From assembly GCA_039888615.1 (NCBI GenBank), contig JBDQQS010000008.1: a DNA stretch of 64,000 nt, one strand, 5' to 3'. A model generated the notes under the pieces. That model worked only from the letters and a program-made list of their open reading frames with translations. It made no database searches and had not been told where the DNA came from. The stretch comes from Flavimaribacter sp039888615 (lineage in GTDB: Bacteria > Pseudomonadota > Alphaproteobacteria > Rhizobiales > Rhizobiaceae). The translations under genes and the position numbers were made by a program. Each line of letters starts with the position of its first letter. The stretch's first letter is position 1. This document shows, one piece after another, positions 1 through 9,229 of the stretch.

Positions 1-2
1 AT

Positions 3-77
3 GATCTGGGCTTCTTCGACAACAAGGAGGACCGTGTCGAACCGGCACAAAACCCATTCGCACCGGAGAAAGTGTAA
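3..77 (+). CDS. C-terminal end of an IS481-type transposase (cut by window edge)
   Basis: Frame 3 is open from the window edge and ends at the TAA at 75-77, giving a 24-residue tail that begins DLGFFD and contains NPFAP. IS481-family transposases commonly end with a DLG(Y/F)-D segment followed by NPFG, so I read this as the last residues of such a transposase. After the stop, two copies of TGTAAACCAT (73-82 and 102-111) may belong to the terminal region of the element. Only the tail is visible, so intactness cannot be judged. The assignment rests on family memory of a short motif. Confidence 0.42.
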   Translation, partial: DLGFFDNKEDRVEPAQNPFAPEKV

Positions 78-133
78 ACCATCTCTCCGGTATCAAATGT
101 AAACCATGTGACAAGAATGGACCCTGAAAAAAT

Positions 134-179
134 TGGTCGGAGTGAGAGGATTCGAACCTCCGACCCCCTCGTCCCGAAC
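134..179. repeat. Left copy of a 46-bp tRNA-Pro 3'-end repeat (attachment site)
   Basis: These 46 bases are identical, on the same strand, to 39335-39380, the 3' part (CCA end through the anticodon loop) of the complete tRNA-Pro gene. The identity stops at the next base (a versus g). A 3' tRNA fragment in direct repeat with the intact gene is the usual footprint of tyrosine-recombinase integration. The two copies bracket about 39.2 kb. Confidence 0.85.
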
Positions 180-195
180 ATGGTTATCTTCGAGG

Positions 196-220
196 AAAAG
201 CCCAGTTTTCTGGGTTTTTT
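196..220. terminator. Hairpin with flanking A and T runs
   Basis: CCCAG (201-205), a TTTT loop and CTGGG (210-214) form a stem that extends through the A run 196-199 and the T run 215-220. It looks like a bidirectional intrinsic terminator. It lies just inside the left attachment repeat and may insulate the island from neighbouring transcription. Confidence 0.6.
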
Positions 221-261
221 CATCGCCATTTATCACGCATGTTCACGTTCAGTTCGAGGGT

Positions 262-284
262 TTCAGGTGGGTAACAGGTGGGTA
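262..284. repeat. Paired GGTGGGTA motifs near the left attachment site
   Basis: GGTGGGTA occurs at 266-273 and 277-284 (11-bp period), preceded by TTCA. A similar pair (GGTGGGTA at 39280-39287, TGTGGGTA at 39292-39299, also preceded by TTCA) lies just inside the right attachment copy in the same orientation. Short direct repeats flanking a core are typical of integrase arm-type binding sites. The functional reading is inference. Confidence 0.5.
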
Positions 285-488
285 AAATGATCAAGTGAAC
301 TTGCAGCCTTGCTCGTCGTCGTGAATGCGCTCGAAGTTCCGCCAATTGCATGCATTCTTGCGCTCGCTAAGCACGGACCTGGCGTCAGTTGGACTTAGGG
401 CTGTCCGGGCAGGTGCATTGATTCATCTCTGTTGAGTCAAAGCGAACCAAAAGCTCAGCTTCAGTCTATCCATTCGGAGGTAAGGTGT

Positions 489-1793
489 TCAGTTCCTGGA
501 ATCACGCCACCGGTAATAATAGACCGAAGGCGCGAGGAACCAGGGATTGCCATAGTAGAGCGGACGCGTGTAAAATTCGGTTTTATCGAATCCCGAATTG
601 CCTTCTGCGAGGCCGAGGACCTTCTGGCCTGATCGCCTTCCGAGGTAGCTCGCCATGGATACGCCGGAACCGCAATAGCCCATCGCGTAGTACATGCCGT
701 CGTGACTGCCGGAATGAGCAAGTGTGTCAAAAGTATAGCCCACAAATCCTACCCAGGAATGGCTTATTCTGGCATTCCGGAGTTGGGGGAACAAACGGAT
801 CATTTCTGCATGGAGAAGCGGGCCGCTGACCATTGGGTCGGTCTCTCCGTGGCTGACGCGTCCGCCGAAGATCATTCGCGTTCCGTCAGGTGAAAGCCGA
901 TAGTAGTAGACGACCTTTCTGGTGTCAGAAACGATCCGGTCTTGAGGGATGACTTCGGCCATCGTTTCGCGCGGCATCGATTCTGTCGCGATCACGTAGC
1001 TGCCAATTGGAATTACTCTGCGCCGAAGCCAGGAGGTGACCTGACCGGTATAGCCATTCGTTCCAACGACAACGTCCCGGGCGACAATACGGCCGCGAGG
1101 TGTATGGACAACATAACCGTTTCCGGTTCTCTCAATACGGTCCGCCGGACAATGGTCGGCGACTGTCGCGCCAGCCTCCATCACGCGTTGAAGCAATCCC
1201 GTATGATAGCGGCCGGGATCGAGTACAGCATGACGATGCAAGATCACCCCGCCATGATAGCCGTCGGTGCCGATCTCCCGATGTTGCTCCGAACGAGGAA
1301 CGATTTCAGTCTCGACCTCCAGACCCGGAATCTTTTGTTCGGCGTCCCGGCGAAGGGCTTCGAAAGCCTTGGGTGTATGGGCGGCGTGAAAGCGTCCACA
1401 TACCCTGAAGCCGCAATCGATTTTTTCGTCCCGTGTGAAATCCTCGATCCATTTCAGCGCAGCGTGTCCCTCGCGCAGTATAGCATAGGCGGTCTTGTCG
1501 CCATGGCGCCGAGAGAGCTGATCAAACGAGGGCTTGACGCTCGTGCTGATCTGTCCGCCATTGCGTGTGCTGCAGCCTTCACCCACGACTCCCTTTTCCA
1601 GGACGAGCGTCGAGCGTCCGGCGCGCGCAGTCACCAGAGCGGCGTTGAGACCTGTGTAGCCCGAACCGATTACGAGAACGTCCACTTTGTCGGGCAGAGG
1701 CACGTCCCGCATTTTGGGACGAGGAGAGGCCTCCCACCAGTAAGGGTCGGTCCTGATATCCTGTGTGAACACACGGTTCTGATTGCTATGCAA
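489..1793 (-). CDS. FAD-dependent amine/amino-acid oxidoreductase (PuuB-like, DAO fold)
   Basis: The 434-residue protein has an N-terminal Rossmann motif (VIGSGYTGLN, about residues 41-50) and a CSTRNGGQ segment near residue 75, characteristic of gamma-glutamylputrescine-oxidase-like DAO-family flavoenzymes that oxidise a C-N bond to an aldehyde plus amine. Its end, GYCGSGVSM, resembles the family's C-terminal FAD-contact region. The start shown is TTG at 1793 with GGGGA five bases upstream; a GTG at 1772 would also give a family-like N terminus. It is the last gene of a minus-strand operon, 27 bp after an aldehyde dehydrogenase, which suggests the pair oxidises an amine to an acid. The substrate is not identifiable. 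Confidence 0.8.
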   Translation of the reverse strand: MHSNQNRVFTQDIRTDPYWWEASPRPKMRDVPLPDKVDVLVIGSGYTGLNAALVTARAGRSTLVLEKGVVGEGCSTRNGGQISTSVKPSFDQLSRRHGDKTAYAILREGHAALKWIEDFTRDEKIDCGFRVCGRFHAAHTPKAFEALRRDAEQKIPGLEVETEIVPRSEQHREIGTDGYHGGVILHRHAVLDPGRYHTGLLQRVMEAGATVADHCPADRIERTGNGYVVHTPRGRIVARDVVVGTNGYTGQVTSWLRRRVIPIGSYVIATESMPRETMAEVIPQDRIVSDTRKVVYYYRLSPDGTRMIFGGRVSHGETDPMVSGPLLHAEMIRLFPQLRNARISHSWVGFVGYTFDTLAHSGSHDGMYYAMGYCGSGVSMASYLGRRSGQKVLGLAEGNSGFDKTEFYTRPLYYGNPWFLAPSVYYYRWRDSRN

Positions 1794-1820
1794 ATTTGTC
1801 CCCGTTCCAGTGGCGTTGCG

Positions 1821-3317
1821 TCAAGAAATCCGAGCGGCGACGCTCTTGAGTTTCAGGTATGTGCGCATCCCCTCAATTCCTTTCTCTCGCCCGAATCCCG
1901 ACATCCTGTTGCCGCCGAAAGGCACCGATATCCCGCCGGCGAAATACTCATTGATAAAGATCTGGCCAGCGTCGATGCGGCGTGCGAGTTGATGCGCAGT
2001 GGCGAAGTCACGCGTGTAGATACCGGCGACGAGCGCGTAATTGGTCGAATTGGCTATTGCTATCGCCTCTTCGACGTCTTCCGCGATCTGAACCGTCAAT
2101 ACTGGACCGAAAATTTCGTCTTGTGCGATCGGATCGTCGACAGGCGCGTCGTCGAAAATTGTTGGTTCGTAGAACCATCCCTTGCCGGTTTCCGGATCCG
2201 TCGTGACTGTCCCGCCTGTGACGATTTTCAGCGCGCGGGCGCGAGCGGCGTCTACAGCGGAAGAGATCTTTGCGAGATGCTCCGAAGAGTTGATCGCCCC
2301 CATGTCGGGTCGCCGCAGTCCGTGGCCCAGCGTCAATCCTCTTGCGCGCGACACAAGGGTTTCCATCAGAGAGGAGTGGGACTTGCGGGTGACGATGAGG
2401 CGGGAGCCTGCAGAGCAGATTTGACCGGCGTGTTCATAGATGGCCCCGATTGCGCCATCGACCGCTGCAGCCATGTCGGCGTCGTCGAGAACCACCAGCG
2501 GTGATTTACCACCGAGCTCCGGGAGTACGCTTGTGACATTGCGCGCCGCAGCACGAATAACCTCGATGCCCGTACTGGTGGAGCCGGTAAAACTGATGTG
2601 GCGCACGAGCGGATGTGAAACAAGCGGAGCGCCGGCGGTGATCCCTCTGCCCGTAACGACATTCAATACGCCCGCGGGCAGGCCGGCCTGAATAAGCAGT
2701 TCCGCGATCATCAGAGCGGTCAGCGGCGTCTGTTCTGCAGGCTTTACGACAGCAGTGCAGCCGGCCGCTATCGCCGGCGCTATACTGCGCGAAACGGTGG
2801 AAATAGGATAATTCCAAGGGATGATGTGGCCGGTGACGCCGACGGGCTCCCAATTGGTGTATGCCAGATATTCGGGTCCGAGCGGGATCGAGCGCCCCTC
2901 GAATTTGTCGGGAAGACCGGAGTAGTATTCAAAACAGCGCGCCGCCCCCATCACGTCGCCTTCGGCTTCCTGCAAGGTCTTACCGGTATCCAGGCATTCA
3001 GCTACGGAGAGCCGTGCTGCATGTTGCCGGATCAGGGACGATGCGCGCGACAGTACGGCGCCGCGCGACGCCGGCGTCGCTGCACTCCATTCGCCATTGA
3101 ATGCGGCATGCGCGTTCTCGACAGCGTACTCGATGTCGGCGGCGTCGCCGTCAGCGAATTCATGAAACGCTTCGCCATTACCCGGATCGAAGCTCTCCAT
3201 CATTCCACCATTGATGGGCGGCGTCCATTTTCCGGCAATAAAATGTCGATTCGGCAGATCAGTTATCCGGCGCGTGTCTTTGTATTCGGCGACCAGCGTC
3301 GACAAGCCGTCGCTCAT
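1821..3317 (-). CDS. NAD(P)-dependent aldehyde dehydrogenase
   Basis: The 498-residue protein is a full-length member of the aldehyde dehydrogenase superfamily. The general base Glu is at about residue 267 (ELGGKSP) and the catalytic Cys at about 301 (GQICSAGSRL). The start is the ATG at 3317, which overlaps the stop codon of the upstream racemase-like gene (ATGA), so the two are translationally coupled. The closest functional guess is a betaine-aldehyde or gamma-aminobutyraldehyde type enzyme, given the PuuB-like flavoprotein immediately downstream, but residues deciding the substrate cannot be read with confidence. Confidence 0.88.
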   Translation of the reverse strand: MSDGLSTLVAEYKDTRRITDLPNRHFIAGKWTPPINGGMMESFDPGNGEAFHEFADGDAADIEYAVENAHAAFNGEWSAATPASRGAVLSRASSLIRQHAARLSVAECLDTGKTLQEAEGDVMGAARCFEYYSGLPDKFEGRSIPLGPEYLAYTNWEPVGVTGHIIPWNYPISTVSRSIAPAIAAGCTAVVKPAEQTPLTALMIAELLIQAGLPAGVLNVVTGRGITAGAPLVSHPLVRHISFTGSTSTGIEVIRAAARNVTSVLPELGGKSPLVVLDDADMAAAVDGAIGAIYEHAGQICSAGSRLIVTRKSHSSLMETLVSRARGLTLGHGLRRPDMGAINSSEHLAKISSAVDAARARALKIVTGGTVTTDPETGKGWFYEPTIFDDAPVDDPIAQDEIFGPVLTVQIAEDVEEAIAIANSTNYALVAGIYTRDFATAHQLARRIDAGQIFINEYFAGGISVPFGGNRMSGFGREKGIEGMRTYLKLKSVAARIS

Positions 3318-4423
3318 TGATCCATCTCGCTTAACTGGTATTCGGATTGCTCGAGCCAGTGTGGGTCGATCTCCACACCCCAACCAGGTTCGTCGGAAAC
3401 TCGGATATGACCACCCTCAATGGTGTACGGCGAGCGGACAAATAGACCTTCCTGCCAGGGGTAGTAGTCTGGTCCCTCGATGGAGAATTCCAAATATTTT
3501 CCAGCATTGGGAATTGCCGCCAGGAAATGCATGGTGAATAGCGTAACCAGGCTCATATTGGCGGCGTGGGGGGTCACCGGCAGGCCTGCATCCGCCGCCA
3601 TTGCGGCAACCTTGAGGGACCGGCACATCCCGCCGAGATAGAGAACATCTGGCTGCACGATATCGACCACCCTGTGCTCGATGATCTGCTTCCATACGAA
3701 AAACTCGCAATCCTGTTCACCGCCTGCAACGTCTATGTCCAGCGTGTTCGTGACCTCCAGCGTCTGCTCAAGTTCCCAGTACGGGCAGGGCTCCTCGTAA
3801 TGGACCAAACCGTTGTCTTCCATAATGCGACCTACCTCGATCGCCCGTGCGGGGGTGTAGCAGCTGTTGGCGTCGGCAAGAAGGTCAACATCGTCGCCGA
3901 GCGCTTTTCGTATTGTCGGAACGATTTCTTCGGTCCGTCCTGGCCATTCATCCTGATTACGGCCAACTTCTGCGCCGACGCGGAACTTGAACGCGTCGAA
4001 GCCGTATTCATGGCGGAGTCGTTTGAAACGTTCGGCTTCCGCCTCAGGCGTTATGTCGCGCTTCATGGAGGAAGCGTAAGCGCGGAGCGAGGTCGGCTTT
4101 CCTCCAAGAAGTTCGACGACAGGCTTTTCGGCAAGAATTCCGCGCAGGTCCCACAGGGCAGTCTCTACGCCTCCCATCGCGCGTCTGAGATGAGAGCCGG
4201 TGAACTTGTGCTCCCGCTCACCGACCAGGTTCAGAACATCCTCAAGATCACAGTCGACAGATTGTCCCAAAATCCAGGGAGCAACCTGTCTGTGAAGCAC
4301 CTGAGCGGTAATATCCGCATGATAAGGGGCAACCTGACCCCAGCCGCACGCTCCGTTTGCCGCGGTTACCTTCACGAAGGCAACGTGCGGTGTCGAGAAT
4401 GTCTCTATAGTTTTGATTTTCAT
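3314..4423 (-). CDS. Mandelate racemase/muconate lactonizing enzyme family protein
   Basis: The 369-residue protein belongs to the enolase superfamily. Visible active-site elements are a K-x-R pair (K146, R148 in FKFRVG), metal ligands D184 (LLADANS), E210/E211 (HYEEPCP) and E236 (AGGEQD), D258 (QPD) and H286 (TPHAAN). This Lys side plus His side layout fits the mandelate racemase subgroup, which abstracts the alpha proton of a carboxylate as a racemase or sugar-acid dehydratase. The start at 4423 is chosen because MKIKTIETF matches the family N terminus; an upstream extension in frame does not. It is the first gene of a minus-strand operon divergent from the MocR gene. Confidence 0.82.
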   Translation of the reverse strand: MKIKTIETFSTPHVAFVKVTAANGACGWGQVAPYHADITAQVLHRQVAPWILGQSVDCDLEDVLNLVGEREHKFTGSHLRRAMGGVETALWDLRGILAEKPVVELLGGKPTSLRAYASSMKRDITPEAEAERFKRLRHEYGFDAFKFRVGAEVGRNQDEWPGRTEEIVPTIRKALGDDVDLLADANSCYTPARAIEVGRIMEDNGLVHYEEPCPYWELEQTLEVTNTLDIDVAGGEQDCEFFVWKQIIEHRVVDIVQPDVLYLGGMCRSLKVAAMAADAGLPVTPHAANMSLVTLFTMHFLAAIPNAGKYLEFSIEGPDYYPWQEGLFVRSPYTIEGGHIRVSDEPGWGVEIDPHWLEQSEYQLSEMDQ

Positions 4424-4525
4424 GTAGAATTTCACATAGTTTCTTGACGGCGAAGGCGCCTTTAACGGGCTTACCGCACTGCACATGGTCAACAACAGTC
4501 TTGTCAGGGGCAGACATTGTGCACA

Positions 4526-4548
4526 AATTGGTCCCTTGTTAAGGTCCA
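4526..4548 (-). promoter_or_regulatory. Probable MocR operator, site 1
   Basis: On the minus strand this 23-bp site has two GGACC half-sites starting 13 bp apart, reading TGGACCTTA then GGACCAATT. It matches 18 of 23 positions with the site at 9230-9252. It lies between the divergent MocR gene and the racemase operon. The spacing and TGGACCTTAA-like core resemble sites described for MocR regulators such as TauR (CTGGACYTAA direct repeats). That this MocR binds here is inference. Confidence 0.6.
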
Positions 4549-4620
4549 CTTTGATTAAGCTGGAATGCCAATTCTAATACTTGCAGTTCCCGTTCAACTA
4601 TCCGATTGGAGAGATTATTC

Positions 4621-6102
4621 GTGAAATACGCTGGCGGTGTGCTTCTCCCGACATTACGGATCGACCGCGAGTCCGGTCGGCCGATCGTGGCGCAACTTGT
4701 CAGTGCAATGCGCGATCTGGTCTTGTCTGGCGTGCTGGAGCCGGGACAGCGTCTTCCTTCAAGCCGAACATTCGCCCAGGACCAGGGGATTTCACGAACG
4801 ACGGCGATCGGTGTTTTCGAGTCGCTTGCGGCGGAAGGGTTGATCGTGTCTCACGTGGGTTCCGGCTCATATGTCAGCGATATCCTCAAGGCGAAGGCCG
4901 AAACCATCTCGACCGAAGCGGACAGGCACAAGAGACAACCTAAGCGACTGGCGAATCTGACAGAGCAGGCATCCGAACAATTTTTTCCGAGGCTCGCCCA
5001 TCCTACCAAACCCCGGCCTTTCGTGACCGGGTTGCCAGCGCTCGATCTTTTTCCCATTCCGCTTTGGTCCAAGCTGATGGCCCGTCACTGGCGCGCGGCG
5101 CGCGGGATCGCCCTTGGCTACCCTGAACCAGCCGGGCAACCCGAACTGCGTCGCGCTATCGCCACCCATCTTCGCGCAAACAGGGGCGTCGTTTGCGAAC
5201 CCGAAGAAGTCTTTATCGTCAACGGCGCGCAGGAGGCGTTCAACAGGATTGGCAATACGCTGCTTGATCCCGGTGATCCGGTCTGGTTTGAAAATCCGGG
5301 ACCAATCGGGGCACGCAACAGCCTTCTGTCAAGTGGTGCGAGGCTTGTTCCATTGCCTGTCGATAATGAGGGCATCAATGTCGCGGCGGGCCTGAAAGCC
5401 GAACCCGACTTCCGCCTTGCCTTTGTCACGCCATCCCACCAGCATCCGCTGGGCGCCGTGATGAGCTTGCAGCGACGCTTCGAGTTGCTGCAAGCGGCGG
5501 AACGGGCGGACGCATGGATCGTCGAGGACGACTATGACGGGGAGTTCTACTACTCCGGCCATCCACCGCCAACGCTCAAGAGCGTCGACACCGTAGGGCG
5601 CGTGATCTATGTCGGGACGTTTTCAAAGTCGATCTTTCCGGGTCTGCGAATTGCATTCATGGTGGTAAGCAGCCCCTTGTCGGAGGTGTTCGACCGCATC
5701 GCCGGTGCGACTTTGCAGGGAGCCTCGACCATGGTTCAATCTGTTGTCGCGAACTTCATCGAAGAGGGGCACTTCGCAAGTCATATCAGGCGGATGCGTA
5801 AGGCCTACATGGAAAGGCACGAAGTTCTGATCGATGCGGCGTCACGGCGGCTCGCCGGGGCGGTCGACGTGAAATCCACCGAAAGCGGCATACAAACCGT
5901 CGGCCATCTGTTGACCGATCATGACGAAACCTCCGTAGCTGAAGCTGCGGCGGCCCTTGACGTAATTGTCGCCCCGCTAGAACGCTTCTGTATCGCGCCT
6001 ATTGACGCCAAGGGTTTTGCTCTCGGATTCAGCACGTCGACACCGGCGCAGATACGAGCAGGGGTAGACAGGCTTGCTGATGCTATCGATTCGCTTGGAT
6101 AG
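4621..6102 (+). CDS. MocR/GntR-type regulator with aminotransferase-like domain
   Basis: The 493-residue protein has an N-terminal GntR winged helix (about residues 20-85, with LPSSRTFAQDQGISRTTA) joined to a fold-type I PLP domain. The PLP lysine is K336 (GTFSKSIFPGLR) and the preceding IVEDDYDGEFYY segment is a MocR hallmark. GTG at 4621 is chosen because GGAGAG lies seven bases upstream; TTG at 4606 is an alternative that would bury that site. MocR proteins typically sense amines or amino acids (GabR, TauR, PdxR). It is divergent from the racemase operon, with a likely operator between them, and GMC oxidoreductase follows 67 bp downstream. Confidence 0.9.
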   Translation: MKYAGGVLLPTLRIDRESGRPIVAQLVSAMRDLVLSGVLEPGQRLPSSRTFAQDQGISRTTAIGVFESLAAEGLIVSHVGSGSYVSDILKAKAETISTEADRHKRQPKRLANLTEQASEQFFPRLAHPTKPRPFVTGLPALDLFPIPLWSKLMARHWRAARGIALGYPEPAGQPELRRAIATHLRANRGVVCEPEEVFIVNGAQEAFNRIGNTLLDPGDPVWFENPGPIGARNSLLSSGARLVPLPVDNEGINVAAGLKAEPDFRLAFVTPSHQHPLGAVMSLQRRFELLQAAERADAWIVEDDYDGEFYYSGHPPPTLKSVDTVGRVIYVGTFSKSIFPGLRIAFMVVSSPLSEVFDRIAGATLQGASTMVQSVVANFIEEGHFASHIRRMRKAYMERHEVLIDAASRRLAGAVDVKSTESGIQTVGHLLTDHDETSVAEAAAALDVIVAPLERFCIAPIDAKGFALGFSTSTPAQIRAGVDRLADAIDSLG

Positions 6103-6169
6103 GAAATGGTTTGCCTGAAATTCCTTAATGGCTGATGCTGGCGTGTAATCGACCTGATAGCTACCGGCC

Positions 6170-7789
6170 ATGGAAAGCTATGACTTCATCATCGTCGGCG
6201 CCGGCTCTGCCGGTTGTGTGCTGGCGGACCGCCTCAGCAAAAACGGACGCTACCGGATTCTCATTGTAGAAGCTGGGGGCAGCGACCGAAATTTCTGGGT
6301 GCGTATGCCCATCGGTTACGGCAAGACCTTCTACCACCGTGACCTGAACTGGCGGTACACGAGCGAGCCAGTCGCTGGGCTTGCCGACCGGCAAATCTAT
6401 TGCCCGCGTGGTCGCGTGCTTGGCGGATCCAGCTCGATTAACGCAATGGTCTACATTCGAGGTCAGAAGCAGGATTACGACCTGTGGGAAGAACTCGGAA
6501 ATCCCGGCTGGGGCTGGAAGAGCGTGCTGCCGCTCTTCAGGCGTCTGGAGGATAATTCGTCTGGCCCCAATGATTACAGAGGCTTCGGAGGGCCTCTTCG
6601 GGTCACCGCAATTACCGGTTCGGAACATGTTACATGTTCTGATTTTTTCGGAGGCTGTGAAGCGGCGGGCTTGTCCTGGAATGATGATTTCAACGGCGCG
6701 TCACAGGAAGGCGTCGGACTGTACCAGATCACGACGAGGGACGGGATACGCGCATCTGCAGCCTCGGCTTTCCTTCGGCCTGCAATGCGAAGGAAAAACC
6801 TCCGGGTCATTACAGGCGCGCATGTCTCGAAGGTCGTTTTCAACGGTCGGCGCGCGTCGGGTATAACCTACGTTAAGGGCGATCAGATCGTCTCGGTCGC
6901 AGCCTCCCGCGAAGTGATCCTTTCCGCTGGCGCCGTAAATTCGCCGCAGCTTCTTCAACTTTCCGGTGTCGGCGCTCCCGAATTGTGCGCTGCGAACGGC
7001 GTTCCGCTGGTGCACGCCCTTCGTGGCGTCGGAGAAAATCTTCAGGATCATTTGGGCCTCGACTACATTTACCGGGCCAACCGCCCGACCCTGAATTCGG
7101 TGCTTCGTCCTTGGTGGGGACGTCTTTCTGTCGGGATACGCTACCTGCTGACCAAGTCGGGTCCCCTTTCGATCAGCGTCAACCAGGCTGGCGGATTTTT
7201 CCGCACGGATCAAAATCGCGTGCGGCCGAACATGCAGCTCTATTATTCGCCTTTGAGTTACACCCGTGGAGCCCCCGGTGTGCGGAAGCTTATGCTTCCT
7301 GATCGGGAACCCGGCTTTCTTTTGGGAATTTCCAATTGTCATCCGAAAAGCCGTGGATCGGTCACATTGCGCTCGGACAATCCATTCGATCCACCGGTCA
7401 TACAACCGAATTACCTTTCTGCTGATGAGGACGTAGAGGAATTGATCGACGGCTGCATGATGCTGCGCCGCATTGCGGCGGCAAAGCCGCTGACTGAAAT
7501 AATAGAAGATGAAATCCATCCGGGTTCGGCAACGATAACCCGCGAGCAGATGGAAGCGGACCTGCGCGCACGCGCGAGTTCGGTATTCCATTTGAGCGGC
7601 ACCTGCAAAATGGGCCCGGGAGCCGTATCGGACGTCGTCGACGCTCGATTAAGGGTGCATGGACTCGGTGGATTGAGGGTTGTTGACGCCTCAATCTTTC
7701 CAGAACTGCCTTCCGGAAACATCAACGGACCTGCAATGATGACCGGTTTGAAGGGTGCAGAACTTATCCTCGAAGATCATAACGAATGA
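6170..7789 (+). CDS. GMC-family FAD oxidoreductase (choline dehydrogenase-like)
   Basis: The 539-residue protein starts with a GAGSAG dinucleotide motif (residues 10-15) and carries the GMC signature GRVLGGSSSINAMVY near residue 85. The C-terminal active-site region HLSGTCKMG and NINGPAMM is present. GMC enzymes oxidise primary alcohols such as choline. The mix of an alcohol oxidase, an aldehyde dehydrogenase and ethanolamine lyase nearby is compatible with amino-alcohol catabolism, but the substrate is not proven. It lies 67 bp after the MocR gene on the same strand and converges on the DadA-like gene two bases past its stop. Confidence 0.88.
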   Translation: MESYDFIIVGAGSAGCVLADRLSKNGRYRILIVEAGGSDRNFWVRMPIGYGKTFYHRDLNWRYTSEPVAGLADRQIYCPRGRVLGGSSSINAMVYIRGQKQDYDLWEELGNPGWGWKSVLPLFRRLEDNSSGPNDYRGFGGPLRVTAITGSEHVTCSDFFGGCEAAGLSWNDDFNGASQEGVGLYQITTRDGIRASAASAFLRPAMRRKNLRVITGAHVSKVVFNGRRASGITYVKGDQIVSVAASREVILSAGAVNSPQLLQLSGVGAPELCAANGVPLVHALRGVGENLQDHLGLDYIYRANRPTLNSVLRPWWGRLSVGIRYLLTKSGPLSISVNQAGGFFRTDQNRVRPNMQLYYSPLSYTRGAPGVRKLMLPDREPGFLLGISNCHPKSRGSVTLRSDNPFDPPVIQPNYLSADEDVEELIDGCMMLRRIAAAKPLTEIIEDEIHPGSATITREQMEADLRARASSVFHLSGTCKMGPGAVSDVVDARLRVHGLGGLRVVDASIFPELPSGNINGPAMMTGLKGAELILEDHNE

Positions 7790-7791
7790 TA

Positions 7792-9036
7792 TCAAAACCT
7801 GTCCGGACGGTAGACTGAGAGATCGATGTTCGGGCGGCGTCTGCCGGCCAGATCGGCAATGATGCGTCCCACCTTAGGTCCGATGGTCAGGCCGATATGC
7901 TGACCGCCATATGCATGCAAAATATTTGGCGCGGACATGTCTTCCCCGATCACCGGAAGGCTGTCTGGCGTGGTCGGTCGGCGGCCCATCCAGTTCTCCG
8001 TCACGTCGAACTTGAGATTGGGATAAACTTTCCGGACGCCTTTCTTGATCACCTCGAGCGGGCGACTTGAAGGGGGAGCATTCAAACCTCCGAACTCCGC
8101 TACTCCGGCGGCGCGCAGGAACCCATCCATCGGAGTCATGATGATCTTCGCGTCGGATACAAGGTATGGCTGCGGTGCGGTGAATTGCGGGTCTCGAATG
8201 GCGATATGATAACCGCGTTCCGCCTCAATATTCATGCTCACTCCAAAGGCGCGGGCAATTTTGCCGGACCATGCGCCCGCCGACAGCACAATCTTGTCGG
8301 CGGAAAGTATCTCGCCGCCTTCAAGCACGACACTTGGCGCTGTTCCAGGCGTGATCGACATTACGCGGGACTGCCGATATCCGCCTCCATTGGATTTGAA
8401 ATGCGAAAAAATGGCTCTGACATAGCCGCCGGGTGACGACAACCAGCAGATGTCCTTGAAGACGGTCGCGAAGTTGTAGTGCGGTCCGATATTCGGATCG
8501 CGTTCCACCAGTTCCGCACGGTCCATTTTCTCGGGATAAAGCCCATATTTCCCGCGTATCTCGGCTCCGAATACGTCGCTTTCGTAATTTTCCCTCTGGG
8601 GGAACAGGCTCACGAATTCACCGCTGCAAATGAAGGTTTGAGCGTCGGTTCCGCGAACGAGCGCCAAATGCTGTTCGTTTGTGTCCGACGTCATTGTCGC
8701 GATGCCGACTGAAATATCGCGAACCCGTTCCGGTTTTGCATTGCGAACGAAAGGAATGAGCCAGGGGAGGAGGCGGGGCAGGTAAGACCATCTGAGAAAT
8801 AAAGGGGAATCGGGGTCCAGAACCATGGATGGGGCCTTGCGCACCATCGATTCCGTAGCCACAGGCATAACCGACGTACGAGACAGCAGGCCTGCGTTGC
8901 CGTAGGATGTCTGATCCTCGGAACCAGGCTCCAGCGGATCGATCAGCGTGACATCCCACCCGTCTCTGCGCAGCCATTCTGCAGTACACACGCCAGTGAT
9001 CCCCGCGCCAACGATCAAGACTGTTCCAACACTCAC
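7792..9036 (-). CDS. DadA-like FAD-dependent D-amino-acid dehydrogenase
   Basis: The 414-residue protein begins VSVGTVLIVGAGITG, the Rossmann motif of DAO-family flavoenzymes, followed by an SYGNAGLLS segment typical of DadA-like D-amino acid dehydrogenases. The C terminus GGQHIGLTIGPKVGRIIADL also matches that group. The GTG at 9036 has AGGAG eight bases upstream; the upstream in-frame extension is not family-like. It is divergent from the peptide-type importer operon, and a GGACC-type site lies 47 bp upstream, so it probably belongs to the same MocR regulon. Deamination of an imported amino compound is the likely role. Confidence 0.85.
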   Translation of the reverse strand: MSVGTVLIVGAGITGVCTAEWLRRDGWDVTLIDPLEPGSEDQTSYGNAGLLSRTSVMPVATESMVRKAPSMVLDPDSPLFLRWSYLPRLLPWLIPFVRNAKPERVRDISVGIATMTSDTNEQHLALVRGTDAQTFICSGEFVSLFPQRENYESDVFGAEIRGKYGLYPEKMDRAELVERDPNIGPHYNFATVFKDICWLSSPGGYVRAIFSHFKSNGGGYRQSRVMSITPGTAPSVVLEGGEILSADKIVLSAGAWSGKIARAFGVSMNIEAERGYHIAIRDPQFTAPQPYLVSDAKIIMTPMDGFLRAAGVAEFGGLNAPPSSRPLEVIKKGVRKVYPNLKFDVTENWMGRRPTTPDSLPVIGEDMSAPNILHAYGGQHIGLTIGPKVGRIIADLAGRRRPNIDLSVYRPDRF

Positions 9037-9082
9037 GGGCCGACTCCTGTTTGATAATATGCAACCCGAACAAGTACGCTCA

Positions 9083-9105
9083 AAGCGGTCTGCAACACAG
9101 GTCCA
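9083..9105 (-). promoter_or_regulatory. Probable MocR operator, site 2
   Basis: On the minus strand TGGACCT is followed by AGACC, with half-sites 13 bp apart, the same spacing and orientation relative to its gene (DadA-like, start 9036) as the other two sites. It is the least conserved of the three between and after the half-sites. Confidence 0.45.
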
Positions 9106-9229
9106 TTTAAACAGAAGATCCAAAGCCAATAGTGAAGGAATCTATGCTGTTTTGAGAGTTCAACAGTACTGGATTGTTACTGAGCGCAGCTAGCCTCGTT
9201 AGATTAATGGTATGGTTATCTTTTCGCAA

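Noticed and set aside
942..2504. A 520-codon plus-strand frame opposite the FAD oxidoreductase and aldehyde dehydrogenase genes.
   Set aside because: Its translation has no recognisable family, and the opposite strand carries two clear enzymes with catalytic motifs. It is an antisense shadow of high-GC coding DNA.
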